Source of the DNA: Hyphomonas sp.
GTDB lineage: Bacteria > Pseudomonadota > Alphaproteobacteria > Caulobacterales > Hyphomonadaceae
Direction: 5' to 3'
DNA: 8,456 bases
NCBI GenBank assembly: GCA_003486945.1
Contig: DNFL01000398.1
Location: 1 to 8,456, forward strand
The position numbers and the translations under genes were made by a program. How positions within the stretch are numbered: position 1 is the stretch's first letter; each line of letters begins with the position of its first letter. Below are positions 1-5,615 of this stretch, in pieces. The notes beneath the pieces are model-generated. The model saw only the letters and a program-made list of their open reading frames with translations. It was not told the origin of the DNA and made no database searches.

Positions 1-46
1 CAACAACGACATCGTAGGTATGGTCGATCCAGTTATAGGTGCTCAT
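1..46 (-). CDS. sdhA: Succinate dehydrogenase flavoprotein subunit, N-terminal fragment (window edge)
   Basis: Only the first 15 codons are inside the window, reading MSTYNWIDHTYDVVV on the minus strand, after which the gene runs off the left edge. The HTYDVVV stretch is the usual lead into the first beta strand of the FAD-binding Rossmann fold of SdhA. The position straight after sdhC and sdhD matches the common alphaproteobacterial order sdhC-sdhD-sdhA-sdhB. SdhA is the peripheral subunit of Complex II that oxidises succinate to fumarate with covalently bound FAD. The start lies 28 bases after the sdhD stop. The only Shine-Dalgarno-like stretch is GGAAGA, about 11 bases upstream, so the site is weak or translation depends on coupling. 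The identification rests on a short peptide plus context. Confidence 0.85.
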   Translation of the reverse strand, partial: MSTYNWIDHTYDVVV

Positions 47-74
47 CAGGTGTCCAGTCTTCCGGGGTTCGTGT

Positions 75-458
75 TCACACCGCTATCCGCAGGACGGACA
101 GGGCTATGACCGCGAACAGCGCGGCGCAGAAAAAAGTGTTGAGGATCATCAGCGCGGCGCGGGTGCCGGCTTTGCCGATATAGTCTTCGATGACGACCTG
201 CATGCCGAGGCGCATGTGGTAGATGGCGGCGGCGGCCGTCAGTATAAGGAGCACCGAGTTGATCGGTGACGACACCCAGGCGAGGGCGTCCGTATAGCCG
301 CCGAGCACGGCTTTCATTACCGAGAACAAGAACCACGGCACCAGGAAGATCAGCGCGATGGCGGAGACGCGCTGGCGGATATGGTGGGCGGTGCCGCTCT
401 TGGCGGAGCCGAGGCCGCGGGCCGCTTTGGCGGGCGTGAGATACTGGCCTTTGGACAT
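75..458 (-). CDS. sdhD: Succinate dehydrogenase hydrophobic membrane anchor subunit SdhD
   Basis: This 127-residue protein is the second membrane anchor of Complex II, which holds the SdhAB catalytic head on the inner membrane and shares heme b and the quinone site with SdhC. Three hydrophobic segments are visible at about residues 31-53, 65-88 and 101-124. The motif YHMRLGMQVVIEDY (80-93) carries His81, the expected axial heme ligand. Asp92 and Tyr93 follow eleven and twelve residues later, the same spacing as His71, Asp82 and Tyr83 of the E. coli protein. The length is normal for the family. The gene begins 12 bases after the sdhC stop with a strong GGAGGA site, and sdhA follows. Family and role are well supported; the residue assignment is by analogy. 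Confidence 0.93.
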   Translation of the reverse strand: MSKGQYLTPAKAARGLGSAKSGTAHHIRQRVSAIALIFLVPWFLFSVMKAVLGGYTDALAWVSSPINSVLLILTAAAAIYHMRLGMQVVIEDYIGKAGTRAALMILNTFFCAALFAVIALSVLRIAV

Positions 459-464
459 GTGCGT

Positions 465-470
465 TCCTCC
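465..470 (-). promoter_or_regulatory. Ribosome binding site of sdhD abutting the sdhC stop codon
   Basis: On the minus strand the sdhC stop codon TGA (473-471) runs directly into GGAGGA, followed by six bases and the sdhD ATG at 458. Ribosomes ending sdhC therefore sit on the sdhD initiation site, which suggests translational coupling of the two anchors, presumably needed in equal amounts. The motif and spacing are seen directly; coupling is inferred. Confidence 0.7.
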
Positions 471-869
471 TCAGGCCATCGTCGCGGCGAGGAAGAGGGC
501 AACTGCGCCGACCACCGCGAAGGCATAGTTGAACAGCGAGACCTGGCTGGCGACTTTCGGCGAGAAGCCGAGGCCGGGGCCGTCCCACAGGAGGTGGCGG
601 ATGCCGTTGGCGAAATGGTAGAGCACCGCGACCGCCCAGAGGAACAGGAGAACCTGTCCGGGGATGGAGAAGGCGATGTCTTCGATCAGGGCGTAGGATT
701 TTGGACCGCTGGCAAGCGCGATCAGCCAGGCGGCGATCAGCAGCGTGCCGCCATAGAGGCCCATGCCGGTGATGCGGTGGGTGATCGAGGCGGCCATCGT
801 GGCGTGGAAACGCCAGACCTGAAGGTGCGGAGAAAGCGGCCGCGGATCGGCCTTGGGACTGCCGGACAT
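471..869 (-). CDS. sdhC: Succinate dehydrogenase cytochrome b556 subunit SdhC
   Basis: This 132-residue integral membrane protein is the cytochrome b subunit of Complex II and binds heme b and ubiquinone together with SdhD. The N-terminal motif RPLSPHLQVWRF (10-21) followed by SITHRITG (28-35) is the family signature. Ser28 and Arg32 correspond to the quinone-site Ser27 and Arg31 of E. coli SdhC. Three membrane segments lie at about residues 36-53, 70-90 and 109-130. The second contains YHFANGIRHLLWD, with His85 the likely heme ligand and His92 nearby. The length is standard. The start is supported by GGCGAGGA about ten bases upstream and by the conserved N-terminus. It is the first gene of the operon, preceded by a recognisable promoter. 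Confidence 0.95.
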   Translation of the reverse strand: MSGSPKADPRPLSPHLQVWRFHATMAASITHRITGMGLYGGTLLIAAWLIALASGPKSYALIEDIAFSIPGQVLLFLWAVAVLYHFANGIRHLLWDGPGLGFSPKVASQVSLFNYAFAVVGAVALFLAATMA

Positions 870-901
870 GGGGACGGATCCTCGCCTGCGTAATTAGGGA
901 C

Positions 902-930
902 TTGGCTGTGCGTTCTAGGCGCCTCTATGG
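902..930 (+). promoter_or_regulatory. Possible promoter for the DUF885 gene, overlapping the sdh promoter
   Basis: A TTGGCT (902-907), 17-base spacer and CTATGG (925-930) could act as -35 and -10 elements, with transcription starting near 937 and the AGGAG site at 954-958. The match to consensus is weak, so this is a suggestion only. If real, it occupies nearly the same bases as the opposing sdh promoter. Confidence 0.2.
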
Positions 931-939
931 TCAAGTCAA
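912..939 (-). promoter_or_regulatory. Predicted sigma70-type promoter of the sdh operon
   Basis: Read on the minus strand there is a TTGACT -35 element (939-934), a 16-base spacer and a TAGAAC -10 element (917-912). Transcription would start near 905 and leave a leader of about 36 bases before sdhC. A second TTGAC overlaps the first, as TTGACTTGACC. The spacer includes the 8-base palindrome AGGCGCCT (917-924), which may be chance in GC-rich DNA. The assignment is by eye from consensus similarity. Confidence 0.42.
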
Positions 940-965
940 CGCGCGGCCACGATAGGAGCGACATT

Positions 966-2687
966 ATGAAACTGGGTATCCTCGCGGCATGCATCCTCGC
1001 GGCGGCGCCGGCGGCGGCAGCGGATCCGCTGGACCCGCTGATTGCAGCCTATCAGGCCTATATCGAGGCGGGAGACCCGGGGGAGGCGGCGCGCTCGGCA
1101 GGCGCGGCGCCGCGCACCTGGGGCAGTGTGCGCTTGCCGGATATCAATGCCCGCGCCGATCAGGCCCGTGCCCTGCTGGCAGAAATCGAAGCGTCTGATT
1201 CGCAGCGCGCCGTGGATATCGCCATCCTGGAGCGCCTGCTGAAGGAGGATATCATCTCCGCCGAGCTGGATATGGCGCGCATTCCTTTCACGGGCGACTG
1301 GGGGTTCCAGGCAGCGCCGGTGTTTGCGGCGATACGGGCGAGGCTGAAAAGCGTCGACGATGCCGAAGCCTGGGTCCAGAGACTGGATGATGTACCCCGG
1401 TATTTCGCCGAGAACCGGATAAACATGGCGCGCGGCATCACCACCGGCTGGACCTCGCACCGGGACCCGCTGGCGACGACCCGCGACCAGATCCAGGCGC
1501 AGATTATCGACGACCCCGCCAAGAGCGACCTCTATCAGCCTTTCCTCTCCCTGCCGGATTCGATACCGGCAGCGGAAGCCGAGCGGCTGCGGACGGAAGG
1601 CCTTGCGGCGACGGCGCGGGCCATTCAGGCCTACCGTGACACGGCGCGGTTCATTGACCTGACCTATGCGCCGGCCGTACGCAAAGGCGCCGGCATCGCG
1701 GCTCTGCCCGGCGGACACGAGGTGTATGCGGCGACGGTGGACGCGCACACGGCAGGCGCAGGCTACGGCCCGGAGGAGATCCACGCGCTGGGCCTGTCGG
1801 AGGTGGCGCGCATTCGCGCCGAGATGCAGGGCGTGATGGCCGAGACGGGCTTTGACGGCACGTTCGCGGAATTCCTCAACTTCCTGCGGACCGATCCGCA
1901 ATTCTATGCCGAGACCGATCTCGAGCTGATGGCGAAGGCGCGCGAGATTACCAGCCGGATCGATGTGATCCTGCCGCTCTATTTCCACACATTGCCGAAG
2001 CTAGGCTACACGGTCGACCCGGTGCCGATGTCGATTGCGCCCGGCTATACGACCGGGCGCTATGTGCAGGGCGATATCGAGGAAGGGCGCAAGGGCAGCT
2101 ATCTGGTCAACACCTACGCGCTGGAACAGCGCCCGCTGTACGAGCTGCCAGCGCTTTCGGCGCATGAGGCGGTGCCGGGCCACCACCTGCAGATCGCGCT
2201 GGCGCAGGAGATGGCAGACCAGCCGCGTTTCCGGCAGGAGTATTACGCCACCGCTTTCGGCGAAGGCTGGGGACTTTATTCCGAGCGGATTGCGGGCGAG
2301 GCGGGCATCTACGAGACGCCGTATGAGCGTTTCGGCGCGCTGTCCTACGAGATGTGGCGGGCGTGCCGGCTGGTCGCGGATACGGGGCTGCACTGGTATG
2401 GCTGGACGCGGGAGGAGGCGGAGGCCTGTTTCAAGGAAAACTCGGCGCTGAGCCCCCTGAATATCGAAACCGAAGTGACCCGCTATATCGGCTGGCCGGG
2501 GCAGGCGACGGCCTACAAGATCGGTGAGCTGAAAATCCGCGCGCTGCGGGCAGAAGCGGAGGCGGCGCTGGGCGACAAGTTCGACATCCGCGATTTCCAC
2601 GGCGTCGTGCTCGGTCAGGGCGCCGTGCCGCTGGACGTGCTGGACGCGCAGGTGAAGGCGTGGGTGGCGGATAGCGCAGCGCGTTAA
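966..2687 (+). CDS. Secreted DUF885-family zinc peptidase-like protein
   Basis: This 573-residue protein matches the DUF885 family, metallopeptidase-like proteins of mostly unproven substrate. The zinc motif HEAVPGHHLQ is at residues 400-409, with His400, Glu401 and His406/His407. A downstream GEGWGLYSE (432-440) supplies a probable glutamate ligand. Further family features are TGLHWYGWTREEA (473-485) and YIGWPGQATAYKIGELK (507-523). The N-terminus is a signal peptide with a short basic start, an Ala/Leu-rich core and a probable cut after Ala19 (AAA-A/DP), so the enzyme should act in the periplasm or outside. Cys9 resembles a lipobox cysteine but lies too early for a normal lipoprotein signal. 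The start at 966 has AGGAG seven bases upstream and begins the signal peptide exactly. An in-frame ATG at 927 would add 13 residues and lacks such a site. Hydrolysis of peptides is inferred from the motif; the substrate is unknown. Confidence 0.88.
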   Translation: MKLGILAACILAAAPAAAADPLDPLIAAYQAYIEAGDPGEAARSAGAAPRTWGSVRLPDINARADQARALLAEIEASDSQRAVDIAILERLLKEDIISAELDMARIPFTGDWGFQAAPVFAAIRARLKSVDDAEAWVQRLDDVPRYFAENRINMARGITTGWTSHRDPLATTRDQIQAQIIDDPAKSDLYQPFLSLPDSIPAAEAERLRTEGLAATARAIQAYRDTARFIDLTYAPAVRKGAGIAALPGGHEVYAATVDAHTAGAGYGPEEIHALGLSEVARIRAEMQGVMAETGFDGTFAEFLNFLRTDPQFYAETDLELMAKAREITSRIDVILPLYFHTLPKLGYTVDPVPMSIAPGYTTGRYVQGDIEEGRKGSYLVNTYALEQRPLYELPALSAHEAVPGHHLQIALAQEMADQPRFRQEYYATAFGEGWGLYSERIAGEAGIYETPYERFGALSYEMWRACRLVADTGLHWYGWTREEAEACFKENSALSPLNIETEVTRYIGWPGQATAYKIGELKIRALRAEAEAALGDKFDIRDFHGVVLGQGAVPLDVLDAQVKAWVADSAAR

Positions 2688-2789
2688 CCGGCTCCGATAC
2701 AGCAAGCCATTCGATGTCACCCTGAAAACTGGGTGTGCCCACTGATGCGTCGGCGAAGCGCGTGTGTAGCTTTGTCCGGCAACACTCAT

Positions 2790-2795
2790 GGGAGA
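2790..2795 (+). promoter_or_regulatory. Ribosome binding site supporting a TTG start
   Basis: GGGAGA lies five bases before a TTG at 2801. From that TTG the reading frame opens directly into a basic, hydrophobic signal peptide. Starting at the upstream in-frame GTG (2735) would put 22 mostly polar residues before the signal peptide, so the TTG is the better start. Confidence 0.6.
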
Positions 2796-2800
2796 CTGCC

Positions 2801-3637
2801 TTGAAACGCCTGGTTCTAGCCCTGATGCTCGCCTGCACGGGCGCATTGTCTACATCACAAACAACTTTCGCCGATCCGGCCCGGGTTCAGGAGCCGGTTT
2901 TGAAGACCGGCCGCGTGGCCACGGGCGTTGATGTTTCGAAAGTGCGCACGGCCCCTGCGGACCCTGCAAAGACACGCCCGGTTGCGCCGCCGATAACGAC
3001 AACCAAATCTGTGCTGGACGCAATCGGCAAGATCGACGTGTCCGTCAGCACGAATGCCTATTCGAGCCAGATGGCAAAGGGGTTCGATGCCATGGACCTG
3101 AACAAGAACGGCGTGCTTGCCTGGTTTGGACCGCAGGTTTCGATCGACCCGGATCCGTCTGCTCCCGAACCGCTGCAAGCCATGTTCGACCAGTGTTTTA
3201 TCGTGAAATACACGCACACGCCCGCGAGCAAAGTGAAGGACGCTGCAAAGCCGGGGGCCTGGATCGAGACGCCTGCAAGCACGACTGTTGCTGACTGGAA
3301 AAGCTGGCGCGAGGCACTTGCAGATGCGCAAAGTGCGAACCATCAGGAGTGCACTGAATATGCGACCCAGAAACAGAAACACTGCAAGTTTTCGAATGGC
3401 GTAGTCTCGCCCGTTGTTTGTAGTGCATTTGGGGGCTGCGATTGTCCGCCGGGCTCAAGCGCCCAAACCAAGGATGTTGAGGTCTGCAGCAAGTGGGTAT
3501 CCAAGGGGCAGGGCACGTTGAAGGCCGATTTCCTAAAACTCGTCAGTCAGCAGCTGAAGGCGGAAGACTGGAACGCAAACGGGCAGATTGATGCCGGCGA
3601 AGGCCAGTATCTCTGCCCGGTCTTCGGGTCGAACTGA
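2801..3637 (+). CDS. Secreted cysteine-rich protein with two EF-hand-like calcium loops; function unknown
   Basis: I do not recognise this 278-residue protein as a named family. It starts (TTG) with a signal peptide, KRLVLALMLACTGALS and following residues, probably cut after Ala24 (TFA/DP). A Pro/Ala/Thr-rich linker follows to about residue 68. Loop one, DLNKNGVLAWFG (99-110), fits the EF-hand pattern at positions 1, 3, 5, 6 and 8 but has Gly where the bidentate Glu should be. Loop two near the C-terminus, DWNANGQIDAGE (256-267), fits all canonical positions including Glu267. Between and just after them lie eight cysteines (132, 184, 195, 207, 213, 215, 229, 272), an even number that could form disulfides outside the cytoplasm. 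Hand counts of four 60-base rows give about 55% GC, below the flanking genes, so recent acquisition or relaxed codon use is possible. It has its own 113-base upstream gap and is followed by a terminator-like hairpin. Calcium binding is inferred from the loops; the role is unknown. Confidence 0.75.
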   Translation: MKRLVLALMLACTGALSTSQTTFADPARVQEPVLKTGRVATGVDVSKVRTAPADPAKTRPVAPPITTTKSVLDAIGKIDVSVSTNAYSSQMAKGFDAMDLNKNGVLAWFGPQVSIDPDPSAPEPLQAMFDQCFIVKYTHTPASKVKDAAKPGAWIETPASTTVADWKSWREALADAQSANHQECTEYATQKQKHCKFSNGVVSPVVCSAFGGCDCPPGSSAQTKDVEVCSKWVSKGQGTLKADFLKLVSQQLKAEDWNANGQIDAGEGQYLCPVFGSN

Positions 3638-3675
3638 GGACAGGGGGGCAGCTTCCGTCCGCCAAGCCTCCACCA

Positions 3676-3718
3676 CATGAAGCCGGGGCGCCCAAACGGG
3701 CACCCCTTGCTCTTCATG
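3676..3718 (+). terminator. Extended hairpin with T-rich tail, probable terminator
   Basis: The core is GGGGCGCCC (3685-3693), loop AAAC, then GGGCACCCC (3698-3706), with one C-A mismatch, followed by the T-rich TTGCTCTT (3707-3714). Outer arms CATGAAG (3676-3682) and CTTCATG (3712-3718) also pair perfectly, giving a 43-base imperfect palindrome. It lies 38 bases after the secreted-protein stop and most simply ends that transcript. The T tract is interrupted, so efficiency is uncertain. A dispersed REP-like repeat is an alternative reading. Confidence 0.45.
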
Positions 3719-3719
3719 G

Positions 3720-3740
3720 CGCCCCACGCCACATGGGGCG
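3720..3740 (+). promoter_or_regulatory. Hairpin covering the ABC transporter translation start region
   Basis: CGCCCC (3720-3725) pairs with GGGGCG (3735-3740) across a nine-base loop. The 3' arm is the only purine-rich stretch upstream of the ATG at 3745, so the hairpin could mask its ribosome binding site. Its 5' arm lies within an eight-base complement of the preceding hairpin, making the two structures compete. The complementarity is seen directly; regulation is inferred. Confidence 0.3.
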
Positions 3741-3744
3741 GGTC

Positions 3745-5607
3745 ATGTTTCGCTTCTTTGAACGCCTGATCGAGCCCTTTCCCGAGACGCGGCAGGGTGT
3801 GCCGCCGGATGGGTTCTGGGCGTTTGTGCACCACTATATCCGCGATGCGGTGCCGTTCCTGGCGATCATGTCGGTGTTCACGGCACTGATTGCGGTGGGC
3901 GAGGTGGCGCTGTTCGGATTCCTCGGCGGCATTGTCGACTGGCTGTCGGCGGCAGAGCGCGAGAATTTCCTGGAGCGCGAAGGCGGCACGCTGGCGATCA
4001 TGGGCCTTGTGCTGCTGGTCGGCTTGCCGCTGCTGACGCTGGTCCAGGGCCTCGTCGTCTATCAGGGCCTGATGGGCAATGTGCCGATGAGCGCGCGCTG
4101 GCGGATGCACCGGCAGATGCTTGGTCAGTCGATGGGCTTCTTCGGCAATGAATATGCCGGTCGGGTTGCCACCAAGGTGATGCAGACGGCGCTGGCCGTG
4201 CGCGAAGTGGTGATGAAGGTGCTCGATGTCTTCGTGTTCGTCATCGTCTATTTCCTCTCCGCGCTGGCGCTGGTGGCGACGGCGGACCCGTGGCTGATGG
4301 TGCCGTTCATCCTGTGGGCGGTGGTCTACGGTTTCGTGCTGCGCTGGTTCGTGCCGCGCCTCGGCAAGATTGCGGAGGCGCAGGCGGATGCGCGCTCGGT
4401 GATGACCGGGCGGATCGTTGATTCGTACACGAACATTCAGACGGTGAAGCTGTTCGCCCATGCGGGCCGGGAAGAAGCCTATGCGAAAGGCAGCATGCAA
4501 GGCTTTCTGGATACCGTGCACCGCCAGATGCGGATGGTGACGGGGTTCAACTTCGTTGTTTATCTCAACAATTCGCTGCTGGTTTTCCTGATTGCGGCGA
4601 TCGGGCTGTACCTGTGGATGGGTAATCTCGTCGGCGCGGGAGCAGTGGCGGCGGCGGTGGCGCTGGCGCTGCGGATCAAGTCGATGTCGCAGTGGATCAT
4701 GTGGGAAGTGGCGGGCCTGTTCGAGAACATTGGCGTTGTCTATGATGGCAAGGCGATGCTGGAAAAGCCGGTCGCGGTGACGGATGCGGAGGCGGCAAGG
4801 CCGCTGGGCGCGTCGCGCGGGGATATCCGCTTCGAGGATGTGACCTTCCACTATGGCAAGGGCGCGGGCGTGATCCAGCAGCTGAGCCTGCATATACGCC
4901 CCGGCGAGAAGATCGGCCTTGTCGGGCGTTCCGGCGCGGGCAAGACGACGCTGACGAACCTTCTCCTGCGCTTCTACGATACCGAAGGCGGGCGCATCCT
5001 GGTGGACGGGCAGAACATTGCCGGGCTGGCGCAGGATTCGCTCCGTGCGCAGATCGGTGTGGTGACGCAGGATACATCGCTGCTGCACCGCTCGATCCGC
5101 GAAAATATTGCCTATGGCCGTCCGGATGCGACGGATGAGGAAATCCACGCGGCGATCCGCAAGGCGAAGGCAGACGAATTCATCGCGGCGCTGGTCGACG
5201 CGAAGGGAAGGCGCGGGCTGGACGCGCATGTCGGCGAGCGCGGCGTGAAACTTTCCGGCGGGCAGCGCCAGCGGATCGCGATTGCGCGCATCTTCCTGAA
5301 GGATGCGCCGATCCTGATCCTCGACGAGGCGACCTCTGCGCTCGACTCCGAAGTGGAAGCGGCGATCCAGGAGAGCCTGTTCGACCTGATGGAAGGCAAG
5401 ACTGTGATCGCGATTGCGCACCGGCTGTCGACCATTGCGGCGATGGACCGGCTGGTGGTGCTGGATGAAGGCCGCATCGCGGAGCAGGGTACGCATGGCG
5501 AGCTTGCCGGTGCAGATGGTCTCTATGCGGAGCTTTGGGCGCGCCAGTCGGGCGGCTTCCTAGTGGCGCCGAAGGTGCGCGAAGACGAAGAGGTTCCGGC
5601 GGAATAG
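3745..5607 (+). CDS. ABC exporter half-transporter, fused transmembrane and ATPase domains
   Basis: This 620-residue protein has the exporter layout: an N-terminal membrane domain with about six helices (near residues 36-62, 83-106, 156-178, 183-201, 268-292, 296-310), then an ATPase domain. The ATPase has an aromatic A-loop residue at Tyr370, Walker A GRSGAGKT (394-401), Q-loop Gln442, signature LSGGQ (503-507), Walker B ILILDE with Asp527 and catalytic Glu528, a D-loop SALD, and H-loop His559. All key residues are intact, so it should be an active homodimer or heterodimer moving a substrate out of the cytoplasm. It belongs to the broad MsbA/Atm1/multidrug-like group; the substrate cannot be read from sequence. 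The start at 3745 gives the MFRFFE opening that I recall as typical of relatives. An in-frame ATG at 3733 adds four residues and has no ribosome site. A glutamine amidotransferase follows after 8 bases. Confidence 0.92.
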   Translation: MFRFFERLIEPFPETRQGVPPDGFWAFVHHYIRDAVPFLAIMSVFTALIAVGEVALFGFLGGIVDWLSAAERENFLEREGGTLAIMGLVLLVGLPLLTLVQGLVVYQGLMGNVPMSARWRMHRQMLGQSMGFFGNEYAGRVATKVMQTALAVREVVMKVLDVFVFVIVYFLSALALVATADPWLMVPFILWAVVYGFVLRWFVPRLGKIAEAQADARSVMTGRIVDSYTNIQTVKLFAHAGREEAYAKGSMQGFLDTVHRQMRMVTGFNFVVYLNNSLLVFLIAAIGLYLWMGNLVGAGAVAAAVALALRIKSMSQWIMWEVAGLFENIGVVYDGKAMLEKPVAVTDAEAARPLGASRGDIRFEDVTFHYGKGAGVIQQLSLHIRPGEKIGLVGRSGAGKTTLTNLLLRFYDTEGGRILVDGQNIAGLAQDSLRAQIGVVTQDTSLLHRSIRENIAYGRPDATDEEIHAAIRKAKADEFIAALVDAKGRRGLDAHVGERGVKLSGGQRQRIAIARIFLKDAPILILDEATSALDSEVEAAIQESLFDLMEGKTVIAIAHRLSTIAAMDRLVVLDEGRIAEQGTHGELAGADGLYAELWARQSGGFLVAPKVREDEEVPAE

Positions 5608-5615
5608 GGCGGGGC

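Noticed and set aside
381..893. Plus-strand open frame antisense to sdhC and sdhD
   Set aside because: The opposite strand encodes well-conserved Complex II anchors, and the plus-strand product is Gly/Glu/Arg-rich without features.
870..965. CtrA-type TTAA-N7-TTAA or FNR-type TTGAT-N4-ATCAA boxes in the sdh promoter region
   Set aside because: I looked for both because they are common in this class of bacteria, but neither pattern is present.
936..1988. Minus-strand open frame of 350 codons antisense to the DUF885 gene
   Set aside because: Arg-rich shadow without ribosome site or domain; the plus strand has the conserved zinc peptidase motifs.
2718..2735. Hairpin CACCC/GGGTG after the DUF885 gene as a terminator
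   Set aside because: Five-base stem with an eight-base loop and no T tract on either side, too weak to call.
2735..2800. Upstream GTG start for the secreted cysteine-rich protein
   Set aside because: It would put 22 mostly polar residues before the signal peptide, and the ribosome site is placed for TTG 2801 instead.
3733..3744. ATG 3733 as the ABC transporter start
   Set aside because: No Shine-Dalgarno sequence precedes it and it lies in a hairpin; ATG 3745 gives the expected MFRFFE opening.
3547..5496. Minus-strand open frame of 649 codons antisense to the ABC transporter
   Set aside because: Its translation is an Arg/His/Gln-rich sequence with no domain, typical of the opposite strand of GC-rich codons. 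The plus strand has every ABC motif intact, so this is a shadow.
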